64,000 nucleotides of DNA from a virus: the IMG/VR virus record IMGVR_UViG_3300027782_000054, positions 1 to 64,000 of that record. One strand, written 5' to 3'. The notes under the pieces are model-generated. The model had not been told where the DNA came from and searched no databases. It saw only the letters and a program-made list of their open reading frames with translations. Positions 1 to 5,800 of this stretch are shown one piece after another (position 1 is the stretch's first letter; every line of letters starts with the position of its first letter). Made by a program: the position numbers and the translations under genes.

Positions 1-1
1 A

Positions 2-739
2 CACTGGGAAGATGTCATCATTGATCTATCAGAAGAAGATCGTAAACTTTATGACTATGTACTCGACACTATCTTAAATGATGTTGACGATGACAAAGTT
101 TTGTCTAGCATTCTTATGTTGCAATTAATATGTGACAACCCAGATCTTATCAACTTCTCTAATGGAGATTTTGCAGCAGAACTGAGAAGTAAGAAAGTCT
201 TCACAGATAACAACAGCGCAAAACTTCAAAAGCTAAAAGATCTTCTATCAGAGATAGACGGCAAAGTTGTTGTTTTTAATATGTATAACGAGCTAGGTTC
301 TGAACGTCTCTATCATTACATTTGCAACTGGGGATATAACGCAGTTCTCTATGATGGATCTGCAAGCGATAAGCAGAAGGCAGAAGATGCCTTCCGTAAC
401 GATCCCTCCGTCAAAGTCTTCGTATCTTCTGACAAAGGGTCAGACTCAATCAATCTAGAACAAGGGTCATCTGTTATTAATTATAATTTGCCATGGAAAC
501 ATACAACGCTCATTCAAAGAGTAAACAGAATAAATCGCCTAACTTCAAATCATGACAATATCTATTATTATAACTTACTAATCGCAGATTCTATTGAAGA
601 TAGAAAGTTAGAGATCCTAGAGCAGAAGAAACAGCTTCAAGAGTCAATCTTCACTGGAACAATATCTGATCATGCAGATGCCCTTGAAGAGCTTTCCAGG
701 AAGAACTTACACTACATCCTTACTGGCAGCAACTCTTAG
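2..739 (+). CDS. SNF2-type DNA helicase, C-terminal part (cut by window edge)
   Basis: The frame is open to the first base of the window, so the protein starts upstream and only its last ~245 residues are seen. It opens with the D-L-S-E-E-D-R-K-L-Y stretch typical of SNF2 helicases just before the second RecA-like lobe. The region then shows an LYDGSAS segment, a motif V-like segment (SDKGSDSINL) and motif VI with the arginine pair (QRVNRINR). Known SNF2-like phage proteins translocate on dsDNA in replication, recombination or remodelling. The last 33 bases overlap the convergent gene on the other strand. The family is fairly sure; the exact job is not. Confidence 0.8.
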   Translation, partial: HWEDVIIDLSEEDRKLYDYVLDTILNDVDDDKVLSSILMLQLICDNPDLINFSNGDFAAELRSKKVFTDNNSAKLQKLKDLLSEIDGKVVVFNMYNELGSERLYHYICNWGYNAVLYDGSASDKQKAEDAFRNDPSVKVFVSSDKGSDSINLEQGSSVINYNLPWKHTTLIQRVNRINRLTSNHDNIYYYNLLIADSIEDRKLEILEQKKQLQESIFTGTISDHADALEELSRKNLHYILTGSNS

Positions 740-1417
740 ACCCTTAAAGACTGCAGAGAAGCTGGGCTTCTGCTTGTACGTTGCAGAATTCGTAGAAGAA
801 GCTACCTGAGCATTTGGATTAATTACTACAGGAGCAGCATACTCTGAGTCTTCTTCAATGTATTCATTGCGAATGGCATCATAAAGACGATCAATCTCTT
901 TATTAGGAAGAATGAATCCCTTATTACCATACCTCATAACACGCTGAAGAGTTTTCTTGCCACTGTCAATGTTATGTACGCTTAGTGTTTTAGTAGCAAG
1001 ATCAATAAAATAATTATAAGTACAGTAGAGTACTTCGCCATCCGTCGCACACATACAGATATTAAGGTCAAAAGAGAAGATAGTATGCTCAGGATTAGAA
1101 AAGGTTCTGAGTGGAAGATCATATGAGACTCCTTCTAGGACATAGATCTGAGAGATTGGTGAACTATCTAGCAGGGTCGCTCCCTTAGCTACCAGACAAG
1201 CAATGACTCTATCACGGACCTGTGAATCTACACAGTAGATATCAATATCTCTAGGAGTCTCATCTAGGAAGTAAGAGCGCATAGCACCACCAGCAATCCA
1301 GAACTTGCCCTTAAGCCAAGCTGGAAATAGGCGGAAGAAGTTCTCTTCAAAAAGACGAATACAGTCTTTAATAGACTCAGGGCAATCATCGTCTAAGTAG
1401 TATGCGTTAGCGAACAT
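707..1417 (-). CDS. Nucleotidyltransferase of the CCA-adding / poly(A) polymerase head type
   Basis: This 236-residue protein carries the polymerase-beta-fold signature near residues 41-61: the G-G pair in FWIAGGAMRSYF, followed by the two metal-binding aspartates in PRDIDIY. A further carboxylate lies in FSFDLNI. After this comes a segment (DLATKTLS, then LQRVMRYGNKGF) resembling the D-L and R-x-x-R-x-x-x-x-G-F motifs of class II tRNA nucleotidyltransferases. It is shorter than a bacterial CCA-adding enzyme and lacks a recognisable tail domain. It sits beside the tRNA cluster, whose tRNAs carry no encoded CCA, so tRNA 3'-end maturation is an attractive inferred role; an antitoxin or other NTase role is the alternative. 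A TTGACG/TACGCT promoter ends 6 bases before its ATG, implying a leaderless mRNA. Confidence 0.7.
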   Translation of the reverse strand: MFANAYYLDDDCPESIKDCIRLFEENFFRLFPAWLKGKFWIAGGAMRSYFLDETPRDIDIYCVDSQVRDRVIACLVAKGATLLDSSPISQIYVLEGVSYDLPLRTFSNPEHTIFSFDLNICMCATDGEVLYCTYNYFIDLATKTLSVHNIDSGKKTLQRVMRYGNKGFILPNKEIDRLYDAIRNEYIEEDSEYAAPVVINPNAQVASSTNSATYKQKPSFSAVFKGLRVAASKDVV

Positions 1418-1423
1418 AGAAGA

Positions 1424-1452
1424 AGCGTATCATCGATACTCAACCCCGTCAA
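1424..1452 (-). promoter_or_regulatory. Promoter of the nucleotidyltransferase gene
   Basis: On the minus strand TTGACG, a 17-base spacer and TACGCT are followed after 6 bases by the ATG of the nucleotidyltransferase. The predicted transcription start therefore falls at or next to the start codon. No Shine-Dalgarno sequence can fit. Confidence 0.6.
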
Positions 1453-1474
1453 CAACGCCTTACAATGCATTTCC

Positions 1475-1503
1475 AATAAAAAAGGCAATACCACCGTATT
1501 GCC
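1475..1503 (-). terminator. Rho-independent terminator closing the tRNA region
   Basis: On the minus strand an 8-bp perfect stem (GGCAATAC / GTATTGCC) with a 4-base loop is followed by a run of six T. It lies after the tRNA-Met gene and before the next gene, so it ends the minus-strand tRNA transcript. Confidence 0.85.
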
Positions 1504-1519
1504 CTTTCGATCTTATTTA

Positions 1520-1544
1520 TAGCGGGGGCGGGATTTGAACCCGC
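1520..1544 (-). pseudogene. Orphan tRNA 3' half (T-arm plus acceptor)
   Basis: On the minus strand a perfect T-arm (GCGGG, TTCAAAT loop, CCCGC) is followed by CCCCGCT and A, exactly like positions 49-73 of a tRNA. No matching 5' acceptor AGCGGGG, D-arm or anticodon arm precedes it; the 5' neighbour is the complete tRNA-Met. It looks like a tRNA remnant left by deletion or recombination, just ahead of the terminator. Confidence 0.6.
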
Positions 1545-1557
1545 GATAGTTCTTTAA

Positions 1558-1628
1558 TAGCGAAACTCAGAGTCGAACTGAGAACTAAGCCTTATGAGGG
1601 CTTCGTGTTACCCTTACACCATTTCGCG
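1558..1628 (-). tRNA. tRNA with CAU anticodon (Met or Ile2)
   Basis: The cloverleaf is visible on the minus strand: acceptor CGCGAAA / TTTCGCT (first pair mismatched), a short D-arm GTG...CAC, anticodon stem AAGCC/GGCTT with loop CTCATAA, and T-arm CTCAG-TTCGACT-CTGAG. The anticodon is CAU. The stem lacks the three G-C pairs of an initiator tRNA, so it is elongator Met or a lysidine-modified Ile tRNA. No CCA is encoded. A promoter lies just upstream. Confidence 0.85.
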
Positions 1629-1638
1629 ACGTAAAAAC

Positions 1639-1666
1639 ATTATAACATACAATTTAACAAAGTCAA
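1639..1666 (-). promoter_or_regulatory. Promoter driving tRNA(CAU)
   Basis: On the minus strand TTGACT, a 16-base spacer and TATAAT sit between tRNA-Gly and tRNA(CAU). The -10 box ends 10 bases before the tRNA 5' end. The -35 box begins at the discriminator base of tRNA-Gly. Confidence 0.6.
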
Positions 1667-1739
1667 GCGGGCAGTGGGGTACGATCCCACAACCTCCTGC
1701 TTGGAAGGCAGGCGTTCTAGCCAATTGAACTATGCCCGC
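1666..1739 (-). tRNA. tRNA-Gly (UCC)
   Basis: A 7-bp acceptor (GCGGGCA / TGCCCGC), D-arm, anticodon stem CTGCC/GGCAG with loop TTCC and a T-arm GTGGG...CCCAC are all visible. The anticodon is UCC, reading GGA. No CCA is encoded. The 3' end of the upstream HNH reading frame runs into this tRNA. Confidence 0.92.
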
Positions 1740-2127
1740 GAATATACGTTCTTTGTCTATGGCAATTTGCACAGACTAACTCACATTTTTTGAGTTCCTC
1801 GTATATTTTTTTTCTATTGCATCTTTCTATAAGTTTCCCTATGTCTGATTGTTTATCATAAAGATGATCCCAATCCATTTGCCAAGTATTGAATGTATTT
1901 TTGCAATCCGTACAAGGTTTTCTTTTTAATTCTCTTATCTCTTGCTTAATATTATCTTTATATTCTTTAGATTTATCTTTATATTTTTCTTTATTATTTA
2001 AATAATGTTCTCTGTGTATTAATTTTCTACACTCTTTACAATGAGAGCCACATCCATCTTTCTTAGTCTTACTTTTATGAAATTCATCAAATGTTTTTTC
2101 TTGCTTGCATTTTGGACATGTTTTCAT
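1717..2127 (-). CDS. HNH-type endonuclease with N-terminal zinc ribbon
   Basis: The product is about 136 residues from the ATG at 2127. It starts with a Cys4 ribbon (CPKCKQEK, then CKECRK), followed by a lysine-rich linker. A second half has C-T-D-C, the MDWDHL segment and C-A-N-C-H-R, which fits the HNH beta-beta-metal fold with a structural zinc. Such proteins in phages are free-standing homing endonucleases or packaging nicking enzymes. The composition is far more A/T- and lysine-rich than its neighbours, which suggests a mobile gene. A TTG at 2151 is an alternative start. The last eight codons lie inside tRNA-Gly, which is unusual. Confidence 0.75.
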   Translation of the reverse strand: MKTCPKCKQEKTFDEFHKSKTKKDGCGSHCKECRKLIHREHYLNNKEKYKDKSKEYKDNIKQEIRELKRKPCTDCKNTFNTWQMDWDHLYDKQSDIGKLIERCNRKKIYEELKKCELVCANCHRQRTYIRGHSSIG

Positions 2128-2217
2128 ATATATTATATAGAGATATTCCAACTTTTAAGGTAGGTTGGAAACCTGAGGTAATAGCCAGTATACGAAGCCC
2201 GCAAAAAATTAATAAGA

Positions 2218-2289
2218 AGCTCTATCAAGGACTTGAACCTTGCACTTATCCTTACAAGGGATATGTTTTGCCTGATAAACTAATAGAGC
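2218..2289 (-). tRNA. tRNA-Thr (UGU)
   Basis: Acceptor GCTCTAT/ATAGAGC, D-arm GTTT...AAAC, anticodon stem TATCC/GGATA with loop CTTGTAA and T-arm CAAGG-TTCAAGT-CCTTG are intact. The anticodon is UGU, reading ACA. No CCA is encoded. Confidence 0.93.
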
Positions 2290-2292
2290 AAG

Positions 2293-2368
2293 CTCCGGGG
2301 GTATGAATCGAACATACGAATTTTGGGTTCAAAGCCCAACGATTAATACCAACATAATCTACCCCGGA
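2293..2368 (-). tRNA. tRNA-Gln (UUG)
   Basis: Acceptor TCCGGGG/CCCCGGA, anticodon stem TTGGG/CCCAA with loop CTTTGAA and a T-arm around GTTCGATTC are visible. The anticodon is UUG, reading CAA. It lies three bases upstream of tRNA-Thr, so the two probably share one precursor. No CCA is encoded. Confidence 0.92.
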
Positions 2369-2371
2369 ATG

Positions 2372-2581
2372 TTATTTATTTTTTGTTGTATGTGCGTAAA
2401 CTGTGTCCATCATTTTAAATACGGGAACAAAAGCTTTCTTAGATCCATCTCCATTGCATTCTGGGCAGTAATCATTATCTAGTTTCTCTTTGGAATAGAA
2501 ACAATGATTCTTTGGACAAAACCAAATACCCCTGAAGACTTCTGACTGATAAAACTTTTGCCATTTTTCATCATCTGTCAT
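2372..2581 (-). CDS. Small zinc-ribbon protein
   Basis: A 69-residue protein of unknown function. CPKNHCFY near residue 22 and CPEC near residue 39 give a likely Cys/His zinc knuckle. Its start overlaps the stop of the upstream 65-residue gene in an ATGA arrangement, pointing to coupled translation. tRNA-Gln begins four bases after its stop, so the gene sits in a joint mRNA/tRNA transcript. Confidence 0.65.
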   Translation of the reverse strand: MTDDEKWQKFYQSEVFRGIWFCPKNHCFYSKEKLDNDYCPECNGDGSKKAFVPVFKMMDTVYAHTTKNK

Positions 2582-2775
2582 ATATCTATCCAGATTTCTT
2601 CAGATTGATTTTTCTTATTGTTTACTCTTCCCCATTCTTTTGCTGCAGCAATAGCCTGCTTCTCTGTATTGAAGGTTCCTATTGGACGCTTTGGAATGAT
2701 TGTAGCAGAAGCTTGTATATAATAGGCATCTGCTTTCCATTGCCCTTCTCCTGTTTTATATATTCTAGCTTTCAT
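2578..2775 (-). CDS. Small conserved-looking protein of unknown function
   Basis: A 65-residue protein, not recognised. It has a compact mixed pattern (MKARIYKTGEGQWKADAYY, then KQAIAAAKEWGR) that could form a small alpha/beta fold. Its ATG lies only two bases after the last base of tRNA-Pro, so tRNA 3' processing would leave an almost leaderless message. No Shine-Dalgarno is possible except inside the tRNA. It is followed by a 4-base overlap with the next gene. Confidence 0.65.
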   Translation of the reverse strand: MKARIYKTGEGQWKADAYYIQASATIIPKRPIGTFNTEKQAIAAAKEWGRVNNKKNQSEEIWIDI

Positions 2776-2777
2776 AA

Positions 2778-2852
2778 TCGGGATGACAGGATTCGAACCT
2801 GCGATTTTCGCGACCCAAACGCGACGGATTAGCCAAACTTTCCCACATCCCG
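2778..2852 (-). tRNA. tRNA-Pro (UGG)
   Basis: Acceptor CGGGATG/CATCCCG, anticodon stem TCGCG/CGCGA with loop TTTGGGT and T-arm GCAGG-TTCGAAT-CCTGT are visible. The anticodon is UGG, reading CCA. The downstream gene starts two bases after the discriminator. No CCA is encoded. Confidence 0.92.
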
Positions 2853-2858
2853 ATAAAC

Positions 2859-3011
2859 TTATCTTACTGACTCTAGACTACATTCCTCTTCGCACTTATC
2901 ACAACAATTACATTTCTGATCATCAGTATCGTCCATATCTTGCTTGGGGCAATAGTGGCGATAACCGTCTACTGGATAGCCACAGCTTTCACAAGGCTCT
3001 GTGTTAGACAC
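2859..3011 (-). CDS. 50-residue cysteine-rich zinc-binding protein
   Basis: This short gene starts with GTG at 3011, preceded by AGGAAG at a suitable distance. The protein has two cysteine clusters (CESCGY near the N-terminus; CNCCDKC and C near the end), as in small metal-binding proteins. The GTG overlaps the stop of the upstream 58-residue gene, and tRNA-Pro follows six bases after its stop. Function unknown. Confidence 0.6.
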   Translation of the reverse strand: MSNTEPCESCGYPVDGYRHYCPKQDMDDTDDQKCNCCDKCEEECSLESVR

Positions 3012-3180
3012 TCTTGCTCTTCCTGAAGGAATTCCAATCGTTGCTATTTGCGGGCTTGTGTTCCTGGCTCCATGAGCGAATACGATCCCACTCCTTCACT
3101 CTATCACGTTGTCCCGAAGGTTGCAAGTCTTGACGAGACTTGTTTTTGTGCATTTGTTGAAAAGATGATTCAGTTGTCAT
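3004..3180 (-). CDS. 58-residue basic protein of unknown function
   Basis: An ATG at 3180 opens a 58-residue frame (begins MTTESSFQQM, ends FRKSKSV), rich in Q, S, K and R. AAAGG lies eight bases ahead. It overlaps the upstream gene by 11 bases and the downstream GTG gene by 8 bases, so it fills the gap between two supported genes without leaving spare sequence. No known domain is seen. Confidence 0.55.
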   Translation of the reverse strand: MTTESSFQQMHKNKSRQDLQPSGQRDRVKEWDRIRSWSQEHKPANSNDWNSFRKSKSV

Positions 3181-3559
3181 TCATTAAGCCTTTCTTGCGT
3201 TCTTTTCCCTTGTGAGTAAGGGAGAAAGTAGGATTATCTCCCTCTACATCATTTTCATCAAAATAGACATGAACATCGCCTGATAAGATAAGATTGATAA
3301 GATCGACACCAATCTTCATCCTGTTGTGCCAGTTTAGCAGCTTCCAGATCTCATTGACGGTTGGAGATCCTGCCTCACGCATATTCATACTATCTATAAA
3401 CCTTACAATAAGAAGCTCCTCTTCTTCAAGCTCTTTCTCAAGAGTACCTCTACGAAGAGCATTAATCGCTTCGGCAGATAAATCTATCTGAGAGTCTTCC
3501 TGAAACTCATCATCAGAAGCATATAGTTCAGAATCTTCATCTTCTTCAAAATAGGTCAC
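3170..3559 (-). CDS. Acidic protein with possible winged-helix C-terminus
   Basis: A 129-residue protein with a strongly acidic first 50 residues. The rest (residues ~58-125: AGSPTVNEIWKLLNWHNR, then FSLTHKGKER) has a helix-turn-helix followed by a beta-hairpin, like a winged-helix DNA-binding domain. That domain call is tentative. The GTG start overlaps the MazG stop (GTGA), so translation is probably coupled. Confidence 0.6.
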   Translation of the reverse strand: MTYFEEDEDSELYASDDEFQEDSQIDLSAEAINALRRGTLEKELEEEELLIVRFIDSMNMREAGSPTVNEIWKLLNWHNRMKIGVDLINLILSGDVHVYFDENDVEGDNPTFSLTHKGKERKKGLMNDN

Positions 3560-3864
3560 TTACTATGCCTCTCTTTTAGTTTATCGATATTGAATTTTGC
3601 AACGTCTTCTAGACGGAAGTCTAGCTCACTGCATAGATTGGCTACATACCATAGCACATCCCCTAGATCTTCGTATAAGTTCTTGAGGCGATCATCAGGG
3701 AAGTCTGACCCATCTGATAGGTAACCCCTACGCAGACACTTCTTGACCTCTTCTGCGACCTCTCCGGCCTCTCCAGCGACTCCCAGAGCAAGGTAGGATG
3801 CAGCTACATCCTTGGGGTAGATTGCTGTTTCTTTTGCTTGTTGTTGATATTCATTTAGATTCAT
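3556..3864 (-). CDS. MazG-like nucleoside triphosphate pyrophosphohydrolase
   Basis: About 102 residues from the ATG at 3864; the upstream open frame is tRNA sequence and was excluded. The MazG signature is clear: EAGEVAEEV, then ~25 residues later EDLGDVLWYVA, giving the E-x-x-E...E-x-x-D metal site. The family hydrolyses (d)NTPs to monophosphates, removing abnormal nucleotides or, in phages, lowering alarmone levels. The start codon is two bases after tRNA-Leu, so processing of the tRNA would generate its 5' end. It overlaps the next gene by three bases. Confidence 0.85.
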   Translation of the reverse strand: MNLNEYQQQAKETAIYPKDVAASYLALGVAGEAGEVAEEVKKCLRRGYLSDGSDFPDDRLKNLYEDLGDVLWYVANLCSELDFRLEDVAKFNIDKLKERHSK

Positions 3865-3866
3865 AA

Positions 3867-3950
3867 TGGGAACGGTGGGAGTCGAACCCACATGGGCTTG
3901 CGCCCGACGCATTTTGAGTGCGTTCCGTAAACCAGTTCCGGCACGTTCCC
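3867..3950 (-). tRNA. tRNA-Leu (CAA)
   Basis: Acceptor GGGAACG/CGTTCCC, anticodon stem ACGCA/TGCGT with loop CTCAAAA, a long variable arm (GGGCGCAAGCCC) and T-arm GTGGG-TTCGACT-CCCAC mark a class II tRNA. The anticodon is CAA, reading UUG. No CCA is encoded. Confidence 0.94.
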
Positions 3951-3953
3951 AGG

Positions 3954-3971
3954 TGTGGGGTTGCCCCCACA
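3954..3971 (-). other. Stable hairpin between the lysin mRNA and tRNA-Leu
   Basis: A 7-bp G/C-rich stem (TGTGGGG / CCCCACA) sits between the endolysin stop codon and the first base of tRNA-Leu, three bases from the tRNA. No T-run follows, so it is a poor terminator. It probably caps the 3' end of the lysin message after tRNA excision. Confidence 0.5.
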
Positions 3972-3978
3972 TCATACA

Positions 3979-4740
3979 CTACTGCCAGTTGACGAAGGCT
4001 GCGATGTTCTTCACATAACGAAGACGCTGTGCAACCTGACCACCGTTACTCTGACTACCCTTTTCGCTTGAGGAAGTATTTCCCTCGACAGCATAGAAGG
4101 AAGTCTTCTCCTTATCGGCCCACTTGATGAAGAGTCCAATATGATCCGGTACCCCATCCTTCTGCCAATCGAACAGTACAACACTGCCCTTGACAGGAGT
4201 GGTCGTGATAGAAAGACCATTGCTCTTGGTCTGGGCATCACGAAGTACATTCGGGCAGTAAGAATATGTCTTACCCTTTACGAATGACTTTGATCCAGCC
4301 TGAACAGCACACCAAGTTACGAACATGGCACACCACGGACCATTGACTCCATACCATTTTGAGAACTCAACAATATTGCTCTCGGGCGGATCTTCAGCAA
4401 CATTCAGCTTAGATAGACCGACATCTACAGCCTTTGCATACTTAGCACCTACATCGCCCTGAGCCTTCTTGTAGGCTTCAGCCCTCTTGAGCATATCCGG
4501 ACCCTGCTGAGTATTGCAAAGAAGATAATCCTCAAATACCTGATCGTATAGTGAAGTTGCAGAAGCTTCGGTATAACCTAGCTCACGCTTTGCATTAACG
4601 ATGGCTCCGGCAGTACGCTCACCGAACTCACCATCGATATCTCCACCATAGAACTTGGCCTTCTTTAAATTTTGCTGCGCCTTCTTTACTGCATCGCCCT
4701 TCATATTTGGCGACGTTAGCTTGAGGGGTGTTGTTGGCAT
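3979..4740 (-). CDS. Endolysin: peptidoglycan-binding domain plus CHAP amidase/endopeptidase
   Basis: A 253-residue protein. Residues ~10-60 (KGDAVKKAQQNLKKAKF, DGEFGERTAGAI) form a PG_binding_1 domain. Residues ~125-250 form a CHAP domain with the catalytic cysteine in GPWCAMFVTWC (C137), the histidine in VPDHIGLF (H200) and the EGNTS strand (E219). CHAP enzymes cut peptide bonds or the amide link of peptidoglycan for host lysis. The binding domain is N-terminal, as in some actinophage lysins. AAAGGAG precedes the ATG. A hairpin and tRNA-Leu follow. No holin is adjacent; a small two-helix membrane protein at 37848 is one candidate. Confidence 0.88.
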   Translation of the reverse strand: MPTTPLKLTSPNMKGDAVKKAQQNLKKAKFYGGDIDGEFGERTAGAIVNAKRELGYTEASATSLYDQVFEDYLLCNTQQGPDMLKRAEAYKKAQGDVGAKYAKAVDVGLSKLNVAEDPPESNIVEFSKWYGVNGPWCAMFVTWCAVQAGSKSFVKGKTYSYCPNVLRDAQTKSNGLSITTTPVKGSVVLFDWQKDGVPDHIGLFIKWADKEKTSFYAVEGNTSSSEKGSQSNGGQVAQRLRYVKNIAAFVNWQ

Positions 4741-4771
4741 TCATTCTCCTTTTGTTATTTACTAGATTAAG

Positions 4772-4846
4772 TAGACAGGGTGGGACTCGAACCCACATTT
4801 GACACTGCTTATAAGACAGCCGCCTCCACCATTGGGCTACCTGTCC
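4772..4846 (-). tRNA. tRNA-Ile (UAU)
   Basis: Acceptor GGACAGG/CCTGTCT, anticodon stem GCTGT/GCAGT with loop CTTATAA and T-arm GTGGG-TTCGAGT-CCCAC are visible. The anticodon is UAU, reading AUA directly. Most bacteria read AUA with a lysidine-modified CAU tRNA instead, so this is an uncommon tRNA. No CCA is encoded. Confidence 0.9.
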
Positions 4847-4857
4847 AAGCATAGCTT

Positions 4858-5037
4858 TTACAATCCTATAAGCTTTGTCAATTCTTTAAATACCGGCACT
4901 TTTTCCCAGAGCAAGTGTTCAAAAGGAAAACCTAAGGTTGTTCCGATCCAGAACTGCCAAGTTAGAGTTAGGTTCCGGCACTTATGGTAGCACTTATGAA
5001 GGATCCCATCTGTATCTGAGTGGAAGTGCGATGACAT
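4858..5037 (-). CDS. 59-residue protein of unknown function, leaderless
   Basis: The frame is open from 5061, but a TTGACA/TATACT promoter ends 6 bases before the ATG at 5037, so that start is preferred. The protein has a His/Cys-rich beginning (SHFHSDTDG, HKCYHKC) and an aromatic second half (WQFWIGTTLGFPFEHLLW). It is not recognised; the Cys/His spacing could bind a metal. It precedes tRNA-Ile by 11 bases. Confidence 0.6.
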   Translation of the reverse strand: MSSHFHSDTDGILHKCYHKCRNLTLTWQFWIGTTLGFPFEHLLWEKVPVFKELTKLIGL

Positions 5038-5043
5038 GACTTC

Positions 5044-5071
5044 AGTATAGCAAAGACACATGTCCTGTCAA
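5044..5071 (-). promoter_or_regulatory. Strong promoter ahead of the tRNA-Ile/lysin unit
   Basis: TTGACA, 16 bases and TATACT on the minus strand, with the ATG of the 59-residue gene 6 bases after the -10 box. It would start the transcript through tRNA-Ile, the endolysin, tRNA-Leu, MazG and the small genes below. It lies right after a terminator. Confidence 0.75.
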
Positions 5072-5077
5072 GAGGAA

Positions 5078-5095
5078 AGGGGGCTTTCGCCCCCT
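5078..5095 (-). terminator. Terminator of the upstream minus-strand operon
   Basis: A perfect 7-bp stem (AGGGGGC / GCCCCCT) with a TTTC-type loop, followed on the minus strand by TTTCCTCTT. It lies 30 bases after the stop of the 88-residue gene and just before the next promoter. Confidence 0.75.
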
Positions 5096-5124
5096 AACCT
5101 TGAAACTTTACTGAATGTTTACAT

Positions 5125-5391
5125 TCAGGATGTTTGACGCAGAACATCGCCATAGGCTCTTGAAAGATCAAAGCCATCGGCAGGAGCAAGAGCGCCATTG
5201 TTAAGTTGACCCTTTTGATTAAATTCTGTAACAACAATCTTGCCAGCCGTATTGTCGATACCTTCATCTACAAGGGCATCGCTTAAGCCAAGATAAGCAG
5301 GTGTAGGATTATTGGGGTTTACGCCAATACCATCTGTATGAAAAACACCAGAGGCAGCAGTCTTTTTGTAGTTTTTCTGATCGTTAGTCAT
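5125..5391 (-). CDS. Small protein of unknown function
   Basis: An 88-residue protein with no recognised domain; N/D/G/T-rich and without membrane segments. It follows the 82-residue gene by 9 bases, with AAAGAGGAATC before its ATG, so the two are probably co-expressed. The composition resembles small virion-associated proteins, but this is a guess. It is the last gene before the terminator at 5078-5095. Confidence 0.6.
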   Translation of the reverse strand: MTNDQKNYKKTAASGVFHTDGIGVNPNNPTPAYLGLSDALVDEGIDNTAGKIVVTEFNQKGQLNNGALAPADGFDLSRAYGDVLRQTS

Positions 5392-5400
5392 GATTCCTCT

Positions 5401-5649
5401 TTATATCTTAGATTTATTTACGGTTGTATAAGAAGCCTGGAAATCTGTAGCGCCATTGTCTGAGTCTGTTCTGAAGACTTTGGTCTGAACCTGGACATTG
5501 CGATCCTCCGCTGCGTAAGCAGCGCGAGCTACTTCATTATAGGTATTAACAGGTCTTGTCTCTGTATCAGTGTAGACAGTTCCGGTCTGCGCCGCAAAAG
5601 CGTAAGCACCTGGAATGTTTAGAACAAAAGATGATGAAGATGTAGCCAT
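5401..5649 (-). CDS. Small protein of unknown function, possibly virion-associated
   Basis: An 82-residue protein starting MATSSSSFVLNIPGAYAFA, rich in A, T and S, similar in style to small phage structural proteins. It has a very good ribosome site (AGGAGG) seven bases before the ATG, stronger than most genes here, suggesting abundant product. tRNA-Arg lies upstream in the same transcript. Not recognised as a named family. Confidence 0.6.
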   Translation of the reverse strand: MATSSSSFVLNIPGAYAFAAQTGTVYTDTETRPVNTYNEVARAAYAAEDRNVQVQTKVFRTDSDNGATDFQASYTTVNKSKI

Positions 5650-5702
5650 TAAGTATTCCTCCTATATTTTAAGCATAGGAAGATAGAAAGATAAAGGTAC
5701 TA

Positions 5703-5775
5703 AGGCCCCTCCAAGGATCGAACTTGGGCTTGGGAGGTAGAAACTCCCCGTGATAATCCACTTCACTAAGGGGCC
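5703..5775 (-). tRNA. tRNA-Arg (UCU)
   Basis: Acceptor GGCCCCT/AGGGGCC, anticodon stem GGGAG/CTCCC with loop TTTCTAC and T-arm CCAAG-TTCGATC-CTTGG are intact. The anticodon is UCU, reading AGA. No CCA is encoded. A G/C hairpin lies five bases 5' of it. Confidence 0.93.
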
Positions 5776-5780
5776 ATGTT

Positions 5781-5797
5781 GGGGAGCTAGGCTCCCC
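5781..5797 (-). other. Stable hairpin between the VWA mRNA and tRNA-Arg
   Basis: A perfect 7-bp stem (GGGGAGC / GCTCCCC, 3-base loop) sits 3 bases after the VWA stop codon and 5 bases before tRNA-Arg. No T-run follows. It mirrors the hairpin ahead of tRNA-Leu. Confidence 0.5.
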
Positions 5798-5800
5798 GTA

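Noticed and set aside
1520-1544. Phage attachment site in a tRNA 3' end
   Set aside because: No integrase or second copy of the sequence is seen in the window, so attP cannot be supported.
2091-2306. Open frame of 71 codons on the plus strand
   Set aside because: It runs through tRNA-Thr and the start of the HNH gene on the other strand, without its own ribosome site.
4628-4852. 74-codon minus-strand frame reading through tRNA-Ile
   Set aside because: Its first third is tRNA sequence and the rest overlaps the endolysin start in a different frame.
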